DNA of 64,000 bases from Paramacrobiotus metropolitanus (GCF_019649055.1 NW_026570313.1:372001-436000); one strand, 5' to 3'. Positions 24,163 through 37,280 are shown, counted from the first letter of the stretch. A program made the numbers and translations. The notes: generated by a model from the letters alone, not told the origin.

Positions 24163-25217
24163 TCACAATCTGCGCGGTTCTATTTCGTTACTGAACGAAT
24201 TCGGTACAACTTTACTCGGGGCAACCTGCGCGGCGTTCCTGACCTTTCTATCCACCAATCTTTTCCAAACCGTGCGCAACTGATGGCGGTAATCGGGGCG
24301 CAGAACAAAGTAAATAATCTGCAAACGATAACAAATTTTCTGCCAGCTACAGAAGATAATCCGAGACATGACATACCGGAATGGATGCCGTTCCAAACAG
24401 GTTGACCACTCGCAGTGTCAACTGGAGGAAGGGGTGGGCGGCCAACTGCAACTTGGCAAATGTGCCCAGGAACGGACCGGGCAGCGTACAGCTGCTGTAC
24501 GACACCAGTGCCACGAAGAAGACACACATGTTGCGATAGCGCTGTTGCTGGCGTTGCCTCCGCGTTCGGCTTTTTTGAATATCGCGCCGCCACTTCCGGC
24601 GCGCAATTACCAGAAAAATGCAGATATAGCAAAGAAATGACAGCAGAAGCGGCGACACTGTGAGCGTCGTGTACGCACCGGACCAGAGATGCGTTCGGTA
24701 CACCAGACTGCAAGAACGCCACGCCCCCACGCGCATGGAGATCCCTGCCCACTGACTCATCGGTAAGGAGACTAGGATAGCCGCCACTGCCGGAGATAGA
24801 AAAGCCATGGTGAAGCGCACCCTGTTGGCGGTGGCGCGCGCGTACATGTGCGGATGGCAGATGGCGATGAGACGAGTGACGCTGACCATCAAATCCGCCC
24901 AGTCCACCCACGTGGTGAGCCCCACGAAAAGCCCGATGGCCACGGTGCAGAAACGGTCGCTGACGGGTTGGCTGATGGGGTACCTTCGTACGACAGAGCG
25001 ATGAAGGGAATCCCCATGGCACAGTGGCCCGTTGTGGCTACCAACAGGCTGACCAACAGCGGCGACGATTTTGAACGGTGTTGGGCCGCCAGAATACAGA
25101 GCATCAGGAGTGCGCCGAATAATGTTCCAGCGGCGCTGAAGCGATGATTAAAGTGCTCCAGATGCGAAGCTCGGTTTGGTACAGCAGCCAGATTGGCGTA
25201 GAATTATATATGGCTGT
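24163..25217 (-). pseudogene. Rhodopsin-like GPCR 3, frameshifted copy
   Basis: Third member of the GPCR family. Exon 2 (24318-24163) and the 58-nt intron with its GTATGT donor are preserved, and exon 1 from helix 3 onward is open (24943-24377, with VTRLIAICHP). Upstream, the frame changes near 24985, in the loop before helix 3, and again near 25140 in helix 1, and the expected ATG is missing. Compared with GPCR 2, each shift corresponds to a small deletion. The copy is probably not functional. It is separated from GPCR 1 and 2 by the tail-collar, receptor and F-box genes, so the array has been broken up. Confidence 0.8.
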
Positions 25218-25219
25218 GG

Positions 25220-27235
25220 TGTTCTCGTGAATCTGCGTTTACGTATTATTCCTGTTGTACTCAGCAACTCTGTTACTGCGTGTTTGCCACTTGTCGTACT
25301 TCATATTTAGTCATCCTGCGAGCTCGCTCCTGTCAACCTGTATTATTAAAGTCATACTTATTTACGTACTTCTTTACATACGTGCATACATCACAATTGG
25401 CGTGGAGTTTCGAACTTATGCTGGTTTCTTCGTATTCCTTACGGCTTCGATTTACTACTGTTTTTCGTCAATTTGCTACGCCCTTCTTATGCTATCGTGG
25501 GTGAGAGGATTGCTACATCCTGCCTAGGACTCCGCCCACGAGTTTGCTGATGCATCCCCATTACTGGCTTCTCCTGCCACTACTGCTTAGGCGACAGATG
25601 CTCGCTCCCTTTCTACTCCACAATGCTGGATAAATTTGGATTCCTGCCTGTTTCGGTACCGTAATGCTGTACCATCTACTTTAGCGTTCCGCCCTGGAAC
25701 ACAGTTCAGAAAACGACAGGATGATCCGTAGCCATGTACAGCAACATATTTTTAGGAGCCAAACAGTAATCAATGTCTTCGCAATTTTAATTTGGTAAAT
25801 AATTTCGGTAATGTACTTTCAAAATTTTACGTTAATATTTTTGCACAAAAGTCACTCAGAAAGTTATGTACGATTATGCAAACAACAGCGGCAAAATGAG
25901 AATTATGCAATTCAAATGTCTAATTTGGCCAGAATTATTCACTAAAATCGAAAATTCGCAACAATGCTACCGATGATCACAAAACGATAAAAACTCACTG
26001 AAGGACAACTGGCAAAATGATGAGGGCGGTCGGCTTTCTGGTATCCTGTCGGGTTGGTTCGGAAACCAGGAGCGCCATGTAACAGCAGCCGGTTTGACTG
26101 CTGTTCTAGTGGGTTGGTTAATCCACCTTACCACGATCTGTCGGCTGTTAGTGTGGGAAAGGCTGGCACGGTCGGCAGCGATGCTGACCGGAAGCTGACT
26201 ACCGTTTACATGGTGGCAATGATGGGAGATGCACGATCATCCCATGGCGATTACGCAGCACAACACAAGGTCATCGCAGGTGTTTATTAGCAAGTACACA
26301 AAGCAAGATTCGGCGAGCAACGCAAGCTGAGGAGCAAGAACGCATAAGCGTGGGCAAGAAGCGCGGAAGGCGCGTTAGCAAGAAGTGCATAAGCACAGGG
26401 GCAAGATTCAGAGCAAGCTGCAGCAAGACTAATTTCAAGATGTTTCTGACCGTGTGATGCGGTCGGTAAAAGTGGGAAAACTAGGATTCTGATCCTCATA
26501 ACACAACAACCAATAAACAGTAGAGAAAGGCAATTAACACTCCTACTGGCGGTACATCTAATTTCTATCGCTACAATATGTACTACGATATCCGCTACCA
26601 GCTGACCTTCACGGTGTAGCGCCAGTGGATTTGTTGGAATTTTCCACTTCGCCCATTACTGGACGATATGGATACCTGGTCCTTCCCGCCAGCGGGATGA
26701 ATTTGAAGATGTTGCCATGGCTGACATAGTTCATTTGCTCCATGCAGCAAGCCCCATTCTCAACCAACGGCACCGTATGTACGATGTGTTCAGCGTACAA
26801 ATACCAGTACATATCCTTCCTGTGATTCTAACACGTACTACGTAGCACGTACCGTATAACAACACTACCGCTTCCTTGGATACCGGTGCGTATCAGCTAG
26901 AGAAGCGCTGTTCCTGACGTACAGTACAAGAATGCAACCTGCAGTGCCATCCAAACGGCGCCGTACTCGACTGTTGGACTGCCGAAGTGAAGTACTTAAG
27001 TACAGTTTTTATATTAGTGTTTGTTTACGTGGATTACTTAACTTACAATAATTATACGGTTGCCTGGTTATTCATACAATTTCGTTCGTTCATACTAGTA
27101 CTGTTCCTTCATACAGTGCACGTACAATTACAATTTCCAATTACAATTTCCTGATTGCATTACGTATTGTCGTGCAATATAAAAACAAGCGTTTGCGTGT
27201 TGTTGTTATACCACTTCCCAGACCACGACCAGTCG
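25220..27235. other. Gene-poor stretch with a GCAAG-rich minisatellite
   Basis: No supported gene. At about 26290-26430 the sequence is built of GCAAGAAGCG-like words, a degenerate minisatellite. Other short frames look random. Confidence 0.45.
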
Positions 27236-27297
27236 GAGGAATAGAGCGACTCTTAATCTCAACTTCTTATGTATTTCATGGAGCGAAAGGTTAAGGA

Positions 27298-27615
27298 TGT
27301 TGATGTACAAGTATGAGATGATATGCAAGGATGAAGAAGAGGATCCGGAACTCGAAAGCCTGCTGAAAGAGAAGACACGAAAGGAAACACAAGGGATGCG
27401 TGAAGTTATACGTTACCTGTCAGACGCTAGATGGTAGCTGAAGCGTATGAGTATGACAAATCCATCAACCTGGCGCTACAGGGCATGAAAATCGAAGGGA
27501 CCGAAAGGTCACGGCAAACAAGGGGGATCAAGTGGGTAGCCTGTTACGTCACGAGACTATCCAAAGATGATAATGCACGTCGACGAAGTAGAGGAATGAC
27601 CCCTGACAATAGGTG
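27298..27615 (+). other. Possible relic ORF pair
   Basis: A 45-codon frame rich in Glu and Lys (27298-27435) overlaps a second open frame (27431-27616) by a few bases in a different register. The pair might be the 3' end of a retroelement protein, because AT-rich, LTR-like DNA with TATATAG at 27760-27766 follows. I do not recognise the peptide. Confidence 0.2.
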
Positions 27616-28140
27616 AAAGGTCACCCAGAGGTCAGTTTGAACAGCCTCACTTGGAAAGAGAAGACCAGAGCAAAAGCCTGAAGTTAATCAGATCGAGTAA
27701 CAAGACTCTACTTTTGTTGGGATTACAACTCTTGACATTACAATGGGCGACGAGCGCCTTATATAGCCCTGGGCACCGCAAGTGCTGGCTCTTCGTACGC
27801 GCAGGTACGGGTCTGAGAACAATAGGGATATTAACTCTAGCCAATAGAAGACATCTAAGGACACGTGGACTAATCACACCGCTACATCTCTACACGTGGA
27901 TTAATGAGAACAAGAGGTCAGCTAGTACACTAGAACAATAGGTTGAGCTCGTTGACCGAAGCGCGGTCACGTCGAAATGGCAAGTCGCGGTCAAAGTTCT
28001 CTGCTGGGGATTTCTGAGAAGTCGAAGCAGAGACTCGGGGTCAGGACTCGCGTAGAAGTTGTAGTAAAGCCTAAGCCTTAGTAGTAGGGGTAGAAATAGT
28101 AAAGTAGTACCGATGTGTACTAAGGGACGCCAGTACACGT

Positions 28141-28153
28141 CACCCCCGCAAAC
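28141..28153 (-). repeat. Partial copy of the QVCGG-coding repeat word
   Basis: CACCCCCGCAAAC here matches the 16-bp word that recurs in the element ORFs at 48.7-51.6 kb, and lies just outside the C-rich block. It may mark the element's distal end or be chance. Confidence 0.3.
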
Positions 28154-28599
28154 GAGATTTCTCTGGATCGTAGTGGAACAAAAGTGAAGCTTCGCGGAAC
28201 GACGTGGAACGAAGAGGAAGGAACATAGGGACATAGGAAAAAGCAACATCTGCTCCATCCGCATAGTGCGTGCAACATCTAGCACTATCGCCAAATTCCA
28301 TCCCGACTATCCGGTGCCATCAAAAATAAGTAACATCGCTTGATCCGGTGAGTTGTTAGTGAGTTTGAGTGTTATAGGTCTTTGGATCCTGGAGCGTAAC
28401 TGGCAATCCGGAAGTCGAAGGAAGTGGAAAGGCGGAAGGCAGGAACGTCCGTGAGATCCAAGGTGTTATCGTAAAAAAGATGTTAAAAAAAGATGTTGTT
28501 TAAGCATTAAGTGCTTTAAGACCGATGTGAAAGGTGTATTAGAAAGTGGATGTATGAGACGACTGAAAACCCTTACACTACGAATAACTAATAAAAATT

Positions 28600-31500
28600 A
28601 AAGGATTAAAAGGTTAACTGCAACAAGGAAAGTTATATCTGTACAAGTGATGAAACGTGTTAGAAAGCGAACAAGTTCAGACAATACGCAATGCAAAACG
28701 CTTAGACTGACAATATACTACGGAAATTAACAAAAACTGAAAATTCTAAAGTTGCTGACTCTGATAGAGTGTAAGATCTGTGCATCATTCTATTCTACAA
28801 AGCACTCAACTGCAGTTCTGCGTAAATGGACTACGAGACACTATACTACGACTGTTGACAAAAATACGAATTCTACTGGACATGCTGCAAAAGCTAGAAG
28901 TAAATCTGTACTCAAAATGCAATGATAAAAGATCTACAAGCGATTAAAGCCGAAACACTACGATAAGCCACAAAGTTAAAGACTGCCAAAAATCATACTG
29001 CAAAAGTAATATTGAAAAACAATGCAAAAAGTTCAAAGTTTAAACGCAACAAGTTATTACCGAATTATAGACGTTATAGATACTGTCTGGATTTGCTGGA
29101 TCTGAAGCCGACTAACTACGAGCATTCAACGAAAAAGAGGTTTTGCTGCTACATGCACCAAGATCGAAATCTTATAAGCTTATAACTGGATGATGAGAAA
29201 CACACACTAAAGCCGAAATTCTACGCCGATTCACAAAAATAAAATTCTACCGCCACATACTGCAAACACACTGATTTGAAACAACTATAGACGATTAGGA
29301 AGACATCGATATGGATATAAAGACCACTAAGCTACGAAATTCGACAAAAACAATGAGATTCAACTACATACTCCACAAACTGAAGTTTTTAGAAAAGCCT
29401 TAAATAATCCTGCAACACTGCCGTCGTAAAGCTTATACACTACGAAATCTCGACAAAAAGATAATTTCTATGAAACTGGACATCTGCATTAGCTCTAACA
29501 CACTGTTGATTAAAGAAACCGTTACCCGTCGCGCTAACTCACATGCCGATAAACTACACCGTTAGACAAAAAATCGAGGATTCTGCAAAATACTGAATTA
29601 GACTGCTGTAAATGCTGAATTTTATCAAATAACAGCTACTATAGCACGATTTACGAGTTAAAAATAAATACTGACAAGTGATACTGCATAAGCCTATATT
29701 TCAATGTACTGACTGAAGGATATAAAGATTTGCGCAAGATCACTGTTAACGCCAACAAACTACGAAGGATTACTAAAAATACTGCTAAAATTCTGAATAC
29801 CGCGTCTGAAGATTTATATAAGGCTTTTCACACATCCATTTGTATAGACAACACAAAGCCGATTAACTACAAACTAACTGTACCGAAGTTGCTCACAATA
29901 CACACACCGCATATATTATCGTGTTTTATGGGTATTAACGATTTAAGGGCCAACGAGGGCGCCAAGACGTTGTTTGGATATATAGGATGTTATTATGGTG
30001 TTAAGGTGTTTTAATATTTACTGCAAAAAAGGAAAATTCTAACTACTGCATATTGACATTAAAGGGATCTTGCTCAATGCTCAATTTTATCTACACCAAC
30101 ATGCCAAACTACTACAAACGACTGCAAAAAGTTAAATTGAAAATCCCATACCGCACAAAGTCATTAGGAAAAGTTCTGGTACGATTTCCTTGCATACACG
30201 AACATTACTCTACAATATTCCGATACTGCTAATAATTACTGCTACATGCCGCAAGAGGTAAAAGTACTCAAAATTCTGCATCCATGAATATTCAAAGCGA
30301 GTATCAAATATGCTGAAGTAAACTTTTAATGACCGCCGATACGGTGATATAAAACCATTACACTACGAAGTTCAACAAAAATTAATACCGAAAATCACAT
30401 GCTGCGCTGCTAATAACGACACACCGATCTAACTGATTGAGATTCCATTTGAATCACTGCACTACGAGTTACCGATACTGAAATAAAACCACTGCACATT
30501 CTGCGAATTACTGACAAGTTATACCGATTATTAATTTGGTTTTGGGATGCAGGTGAATAGTGTGGATTGGTGACACCGATAAGCGCCAACACTATCACAG
30601 CGTATAGATGTTATGAAGGAAAAATACTGAGGTTAACCGCAAAAAGGAAGTTCTCGAAAGTCTACTCGCAAAATTCCGTTTCTAAGAGCTATCAACAACA
30701 TTTGCGTAATACTGGAAACAACTGTTGATTTAAACCGCTACAACCGGAGGAGCACCGTTCTCATAAAGCCACTCTACTACGAACAATCACAAAAATTACT
30801 ACTGCCAATTTCATGCTGCATCCATACTTATTTCTGAAACGGGATTGGGAGGGTGGGAACGCACAAAAATACTACACCGCTACCAATTTCTGCGAAAAAA
30901 GTAGAGTCTTACTGCCTACTGATATTATTTACAAAGCTGGAACAAGTTCAACGTTCAAGATCAACTTCCATACAGCATTCGAGCTGGACATCCTACTACG
31001 AATTCCTACACCGACTAATACTAACACTGCTCATACTGCGAAGTAATACACCATTCTTACAACAAAAATATTACTGCTTAGGATCTCATGCTTCACTTTG
31101 ACGAAAATTGTAAATCTAACTACCGAGAAGTGCTTAACAGCTCAAAATACATTTTACTACACAAATTACTAAAAACTGAAATTTTTACCAAATAATCTGC
31201 AATTAATACTGCTACTGCTAATACACTCGAGATGACCACTTGTGTGTTATAAGCTCTCACTCACACTACGGAATTCATATACTACTACACTAAATTACCA
31301 ACTGCTTCTGCGAAATACCACGAATAAACACTGTAAAAATTTACATCTGTGCAAACATTACTAATCCATACATAATTCTACAAAAAGGAAATTTTCTCTG
31401 GCATATGCCTTAATTTATGAAAACGTGCTACAAACACAGGATGAACATTTCGTACAAAAATACAAATTCCAAATCTCATATCGCAAAAATCCATAACACC

Positions 31501-32430
31501 AAAAGCTGTTTTGAAACAATGATCATTAACTGCATCTTATCTGACAGATTACACTGAATATCCCTACTGCCATAATACTACATAATTTCACAAAAAGTTA
31601 ATTTCAAACCGCATATTGCGTATTAATATTAAGTAATCTCTTAGCTGATGTGAGTCGATTGATGAACTACAAAGCCAGACAGCCGCCACTGCATTTGCCG
31701 AAAATGCTACAAGGCCTTCACACTACGAAATTCCACGAAAAATTAAAACTCTGATTCTCATACCGCAATGTTAAGAATTCTATAGCACCACACAAAATTG
31801 ATAGAAGAGTGTTAATGCCGACCGCTTACCGAAGCATTCTTAGTCTTACTAGCCGTAATTCTACGAAAATCCACAAAAAGTAAAAGCTCAAACGACATAC
31901 CGCAAAGTCATATTTCTGAACAACAGTACTGCACTGTAGTACTTCAACACGCTGGCGTATTTACACTGCTAGGCTACACGAACTCATACCATTACTCAAC
32001 TGCCCATTTACTACCAAGTTCAGCAAAAAATTAAATCTTAAATTGCATACTGCAAAATCATATTTTACCAAGCTATAGTACTACTAAGCAATAGCATCCA
32101 TCACTCCCGCTAAGATTGCCTATAGACTGTGATCACTGAGCCAATGCACTACAAGATTCTACATCTGCTAAACTCTTACCATATCATACTGCACAGCTAT
32201 ATTACGATGGAATACTATGAGCGCAATATAAAAATGTCCTATAATTCCAAAATTACTGCTCCAATTACTTCCGCTTTTTCCTCATCTTCAATGCTTCCAT
32301 ACTTCATACTTCATCCATACCCGAACGTTTATTCAACACACGACTGAAGGGAGAACTCGACTTGACTTCCGCTAACGTATATACAGCGAAAATTGAGAAC
32401 ATATAAACGCGAAAAGAAATTCACAATACA
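28600..32430 (-). repeat. Degenerate unit array, left part
   Basis: Plus-strand words of the type CACTACGAAATTC-N-ACAAAAA followed by CATACYGCAAA recur roughly every 100-180 bp, for example near 28968, 29337, 29437, 30362, 30776, 31722 and 31861. The same word flanks the A box of clear tRNA-like units at 36.7-40.6 kb, so this looks like an older, eroded part of the same array. Short open frames here are not credible genes. The plus strand is strongly C-rich over G. Confidence 0.5.
30572..30591 (-). other. PBS-like motif, degenerate copy
   Basis: GACACCGATAAGCGCCAACA resembles the motif at 39133-39152, with G-to-A and similar changes. Confidence 0.3.
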
Positions 32431-32484
32431 CCGCAAAATCATGACAAAAAATGCCAACACACAAAGTTACAAACCATGACATCA

Positions 32485-33111
32485 TCACTGAGGTTTACAG
32501 GCTGACTGCAAAGAATTATCCACAGAATTATTACGACGATGATCTCTAGGATCAGGAGCGACAAGGTTATCTGATGACTGAACGCGAAGACGACTACGCT
32601 GCACATCTGGATATGAAGAACGAGACTGCAAACCGGACAAGTCGTTGCGTTTAGCATCCGCCGCCATACGAGCTCGCTCTGCCGACTGTTTTCGCCGCTC
32701 TTCCTCTGCGTTACGCTGAAATAGATCCGAGGGACTGATTGAAGGATATTGAGGTCTTCCATCACCATTCATAGGAACATACGCAACACCAGGAACCACA
32801 ACTGAAGGTTCATTCACTACAGCATTCTGAGAAGGTTCAGCCACAACATTTCCGCCATTCATCGCATTCTGGACGACATTATTAGCAACTTGAGCCACAA
32901 CTTCAGGATTCACCACATTGCCAACCGCCACAGGATTCTGATCATTCACACCAACAACACCATTAGCATTAGGGACACCGACATTCTGACCTTGCTGCTG
33001 GGGAACAATGTTCTCTTCGTTAATGTCTATTTCCTCATTCCGCATATCCCCAATTCGTACTCGCATCACACAGATCACACCGATCAACGAATAAAAAGTG
33101 AAATACGTCAT
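32485..33111 (-). CDS. Unrecognised ORF: hydrophobic N-terminus, Val/Asn-rich middle
   Basis: From an ATG at 33111 it encodes 208 residues. Residues 1-18 are hydrophobic (YSLIGVICVM) and could be a signal anchor. A low-complexity Val/Asn/Gln-rich stretch follows, then a charged Arg-rich C-terminus (ERRKQSAERARMAADAKR). The frame is open upstream to a good acceptor (TTGTTGTACAG at about 33138-33148), so it may be a downstream exon. It follows the ORF at 34331 on the same strand with a gap of about 190 bp. I recognise no family. Confidence 0.4.
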   Translation of the reverse strand: MTYFTFYSLIGVICVMRVRIGDMRNEEIDINEENIVPQQQGQNVGVPNANGVVGVNDQNPVAVGNVVNPEVVAQVANNVVQNAMNGGNVVAEPSQNAVVNEPSVVVPGVAYVPMNGDGRPQYPSISPSDLFQRNAEEERRKQSAERARMAADAKRNDLSGLQSRSSYPDVQRSRLRVQSSDNLVAPDPRDHRRNNSVDNSLQSACKPQ

Positions 33112-33305
33112 AGTACAAAAATACAAATACACCGACCTGTACAACAAAAGTAAAAACTAGAAAATACCGCAAGAAGTACTGACACAAAATACTACCACTC
33201 CTGTACGACGACTGCAAATAACAAAAGACAATTTCCACGTAGTTACCGTAATACTACACACCATTCCAAATAAAAACACAACAAATAGTAACCGACAACA
33301 AAAGA

Positions 33306-34331
33306 TCAAAGAGTTCGTTGCTTCTTACGAGACTGAATAGGGATTTCAGGAGAAGATTCACGCGACAACACAGCTGAAGGAATTTCAACAATTTCAGGAC
33401 TGATTTCCCGCTGCCTCTTCCGCACTGCTGCTGGGGAAGGTTTATCAACATGCTGCGAATGCAATAACCCGCCATTGAACATCATCCGCGTGGGGAAGTC
33501 GACGACGCTGTCATTCTTCCGATGCAACTGCGCAATCAAGTTTAGACTCTCAATCGAATCAGGATGAGCAAATAAATACTGAGTTTTAAGATATCGATTC
33601 CGTTCTCTGGACAAATTACGCACACAATGGTTAAACTTCTTCACGCTGATAAGTTTTCCGGCATGGTACAACTTGCCATTCAAAAACAAACGAGTTCCAG
33701 GATGAAGGACTATGTTACCTTTGTCATCACGTTTCGGAGGAGTTTTCTCGTGATACACCATGGGTTGCTCTTCAAACTCCGAACTGCGATCTGACTCAAC
33801 TTCAACATTCACATCCGCAAAATTAGCTAATTTCTCCGCTGTGTTAGGTAAAGGACCAGTTGAACACGACGCAAATTCATCTTCGTCATCACACGTTTCG
33901 CTGGGAGTAGAGATCAAGGTCGTAAAACTCTCAGTATCTGTTGTAGAGATCACCTTATAACGTTTCCCGTCTTCTAGATGACAATCGAACATTTCCGCTG
34001 ATTTTTCAAGACCTGCACTGAAGTTGCCGCTGTGCACACTCTCAACATCTGCTTCGTCACTGCGATTACCAGTTTCAGGATCGGGTTCTCTCACAATATA
34101 ATCAACTGCGTAAGGATCAACATCTGCCAAAAATCTTTGAGTTTCCGTCACATCTGACTCATTCGAAGGAATACTGGAGACCGAAATGAAGGACACTTCC
34201 GATTCATCAGCAAAGCTGACACTACTACTGCTGTCTCTACCCCTCAAACTGCTATTACTGGAAGAAGAAGAAGAAGAAGAACTTGCTTCTCTCTTGCGCT
34301 TCTGGATACGCTTAATCGCTTTAGGAGGCAT
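33306..34331 (-). CDS. Unrecognised acidic/serine-rich ORF with nuclear-type basic start
   Basis: From an ATG at 34331 it encodes 341 residues. The N-terminus is basic (KRIQKRKREA, a possible nuclear localisation signal), then a run of serines, then a long acidic Ser/Glu/Asp-rich region. The last 110 residues are better ordered (LFLNGKLYHAGKLISVKKF) and end in another basic cluster. Length without interruption and a proper ATG argue for a real gene. A GTAAGAAG donor-like site lies 14-21 bases before the stop, so splicing to a downstream exon is possible. It is divergent with the spliced gene at 34954; about 620 bp separate their starts. Function unknown. Confidence 0.5.
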   Translation of the reverse strand: MPPKAIKRIQKRKREASSSSSSSSSNSSLRGRDSSSSVSFADESEVSFISVSSIPSNESDVTETQRFLADVDPYAVDYIVREPDPETGNRSDEADVESVHSGNFSAGLEKSAEMFDCHLEDGKRYKVISTTDTESFTTLISTPSETCDDEDEFASCSTGPLPNTAEKLANFADVNVEVESDRSSEFEEQPMVYHEKTPPKRDDKGNIVLHPGTRLFLNGKLYHAGKLISVKKFNHCVRNLSRERNRYLKTQYLFAHPDSIESLNLIAQLHRKNDSVVDFPTRMMFNGGLLHSQHVDKPSPAAVRKRQREISPEIVEIPSAVLSRESSPEIPIQSRKKQRTL

Positions 34332-34953
34332 GATAACCGAAAATATCAAAAATCGAAAAACCACAACAAAGGAGTTCACTGTTCTGACGAAATCACAACA
34401 CTGTCGGTGTCTCTTTGACTTAAAAACCACAACAAATCTGCACTGTCATCGCTCTCAACATACTGCCATACGTAACTGCCGTACCACGAGGGTTAACCAT
34501 ACGCTACTAATTACACTGAATTTACTGCAAAGTTGACTTTTCCTATTCAGAAGGTTATTTCCGCGTATTTGAACCACGTTTGGGCGCAAGTCGTGCAATA
34601 AGGAAAAAGATATCCTACTTCTTAAAATCTGATAATCTGAAAATCTGACCGCAAAAACTAACAATTCCATAATTCCGAGAAGTAAAACTGTACATCTGCA
34701 TTGAAATACGCGCTAAAGTACTAAGGCGTACAATACATGAGAAGAACATACGTACTACAAGTTGCACTGACACACTGCCATACAAGGGCGATACACACAT
34801 ACACTGAACACACTGCACAATTTCCTGCTATAAGTTTATAAAAGCCATCACCGCTTCCGAAAAATTCTTCAGTTCTGTTTCCTCAAACGTTTTTCTACCA
34901 GAATTATTACTGAGACGTTTATTTCCTTAAGGCGTGACCTATAGTTTGCTGAA

Positions 34954-36257
34954 ATGTCCGCTATGCTGAATGCCATTTGTTCTTTATCTACTGCTCCTGC
35001 TGGATTACATGTTGGTATCGAACAGATTTTCGATCGTGACACTACGAGTTTCTACACACGACGAATGCGACTACACGAGGCTTTTCAGTTTGCTGTCCGA
35101 ACTATCATTGGACACCACACCGATTCTGGATTTTACGTGGATGTTGATTATCTGAAGGCTACACTGTACAACGCACATCATGAATTCACCATGCTGAATG
35201 TCGACAAGTACATCGAGACTGCTGTAACTTCTGGGTTTCTACGCAAAAGAGTGAAAGAAGGACGTTGTTTCCTGGAAGTATCGTCACGAATTCAGCGGGA
35301 TCGCAACGAGGAAATTACCACGCGACTGCAACTGAGAAATGCTATTCTGACTGTGCTGGAAGAAGAAGGATACGCGATGACGAAATTCGAGATTCAACGC
35401 GTCATCCGAACAACGTACACTGTCTGCTTGCACAACTGGATCAAGTACTACCACAAGGAAAGGAACTTCTTACTGGAAATTGGATGCCTAACGTCTATCG
35501 GAGGAGACAAGTTCGTGAGTGCGATCGTATACCGCGAAATGACTGATCGACGAACTCAAGGACTGTCAGACGAGTTAGCACGAGGAGTCGGTAAGATCAA
35601 AAGCTTTACAAATCCGATAAAACCGCTAAAATAATAGACCGCTTACTATATCTCTTAATTCCGCATAAATATTTACTGGGTAATTACCTAATAATTTACT
35701 GCGTATTATTTCCTTACTAATCACTACAAAAATTCTACATATCGCCTAAATATTTACAAAATTAATTCCTATATAATTCCGGTAATAATCTGCGATTTTC
35801 TGAAATATTAATTTCCTACTGCATTATCCGGATTAATTTCCCTACTAATTTCTTAATATTTACAGGTATGCTGGTTCAGGAACATAACCGTGGCTGTGAT
35901 CGCTGCGCTCGCGAAGGAACTACCATCGAAGTACGAATTTCCTATCTCGGAACTGATGCCCAAAGTGTCCTGCGTCAAACTGCCATGAAAATCGATGCTG
36001 CTGCGATGCATGGGCCAATGCCTCTGTGTGGACTCTTGGCCGCAAATCCTATTCCGCTACTGCCAAAAACCGAAACTGCTGAGGACACGCTATCTCTGCT
36101 GCGCGATCCTACTACCGTGATTGCTGAACGTCCTAACGCACCAGGAACTGAAACACGTGGAGATATGACAAAATCAGTTGCTATGGTTTTCTCACGTAAA
36201 CCTGATGGATCTCTGCATCTGAAAACTCCTGCTGCTAAGCGTTTCAAGAAGAACTAA
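34954..36257 (+). CDS. Unrecognised two-exon gene, winged-helix-like
   Basis: Exon 1 (34954-35590) starts at ATG. A GTAAGA donor joins to a TTTACAG acceptor at 35859-35865, and exon 2 is 35866-36257. The junction is phase 1 and keeps frame, giving about 342 residues; without splicing exon 1 would end at 35634. Two regions of exon 1 (residues about 45-110 and 125-195) have the helix-helix-strand look of tandem winged helices. Exon 2 opens with CDRCAREG and ends in a basic tail (KTPAAKRFKKN). It is the only plus-strand gene inside the C-rich block, and its own base skew is weak. It could be captured host cargo or a resident gene. Function unknown. Confidence 0.55.
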
Positions 36258-36751
36258 AGTTACGAAGTCTTTTACCGAGTCTGCTGTATTGATTTTATTT
36301 CTTTTATCTTTTCTCCTACGTCTTGTACATTTACGTTTAATTTTATTCAGATCGCCTTTTGCGATTCTGTTCTGTATATTTGCACAAATTACCGAGTGAA
36401 TACTGTTCAACTACGATGAACACTGGTGAAAAGTTCTATTTTGATTTTATTTTTCTGGCGTATTCTGATACTGCCGCGATGTTCAATACGAAAGAAGGAT
36501 TCCATGTTTTACGAAGTCGAAATAAAACTACGAAGTAAAAGTGCTGCTAATGCTGCTAAAGCTGTCAAAGTCGCTAGTAATACTCTATCTGTCTGCAAAG
36601 CATGAAGAACTTATCCGCTTAATTACCACAAATACGAACTTCAACATTTCCCACATAGTTTCGCCATAGATACTAATAAGAATAATTACTGAATACCAAA
36701 AACACAAAAACAGAACGTTTGCAAAAAGTTTTGCAAAAAGCTCGCCCTTAA

Positions 36752-36834
36752 GGGGAATCGAACAAGTGCTACGGAAGTAAAGCCGTTTAAAATCTGATTC
36801 AGCGCTACATAGTTCGACCGCTGATACCGCTACG
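36752..36834 (-). repeat. tRNA-like unit 1
   Basis: The minus strand carries a good B box (GTTCGATTCCCC, plus positions 36752-36763) and, about 60 nt upstream, an A-box-like stretch (TAGCGGTATCAGCGG). Confidence 0.5.
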
Positions 36835-37060
36835 AATTTTCACAACAAATGCCGTGAATTACTACGCCCTAAACTGTTACTACGTCACTGACTACAACAA
36901 TCCGGTAAATATTACCGCAACCATTCTCCATATACACTGCCATAAGAAATTCTCTGATTTCTGCTTATTTCATAATTCATAAAACAATTCCTACATTTTA
37001 CTAAAAATAAAAAGTCATTTCATCTGCTCAGAACTGAACGTAAAAGGAAAAATCTTACTG

Positions 37061-37151
37061 CTAGCACGGGTTTGAACTCGAAACCTACTTGTCCTACTAT
37101 TTGACAGAAAGTACTATGATCTGTAAAGCATGTACCCTGCGCCACTACGCG
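37061..37151 (-). repeat. tRNA-like unit 2
   Basis: On the minus strand the A-box region TAGTGGCGCAGGG (37135-37147) is followed by the B box GTTCAAACCC (37068-37077). The spacing is tRNA-like; stems pair poorly. Confidence 0.6.
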
Positions 37152-37280
37152 TTTACTAAAAATTACAAATCTACAACACCGCTAATACTGAAAAATTTGC
37201 CGCTACTAATGCCATACTGAATTGTTACAGCAAAATTTCATAATTTTCCAAAAAGATAATTCCGCAGAAATTTAATCTTC

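Noticed and set aside
33035-33238. Separate minus-strand ORF of 67 codons
   Set aside because: It overlaps the 32485-33111 ORF in another frame and has no family signature; it could be part of an alternative splice form but is not supported alone.
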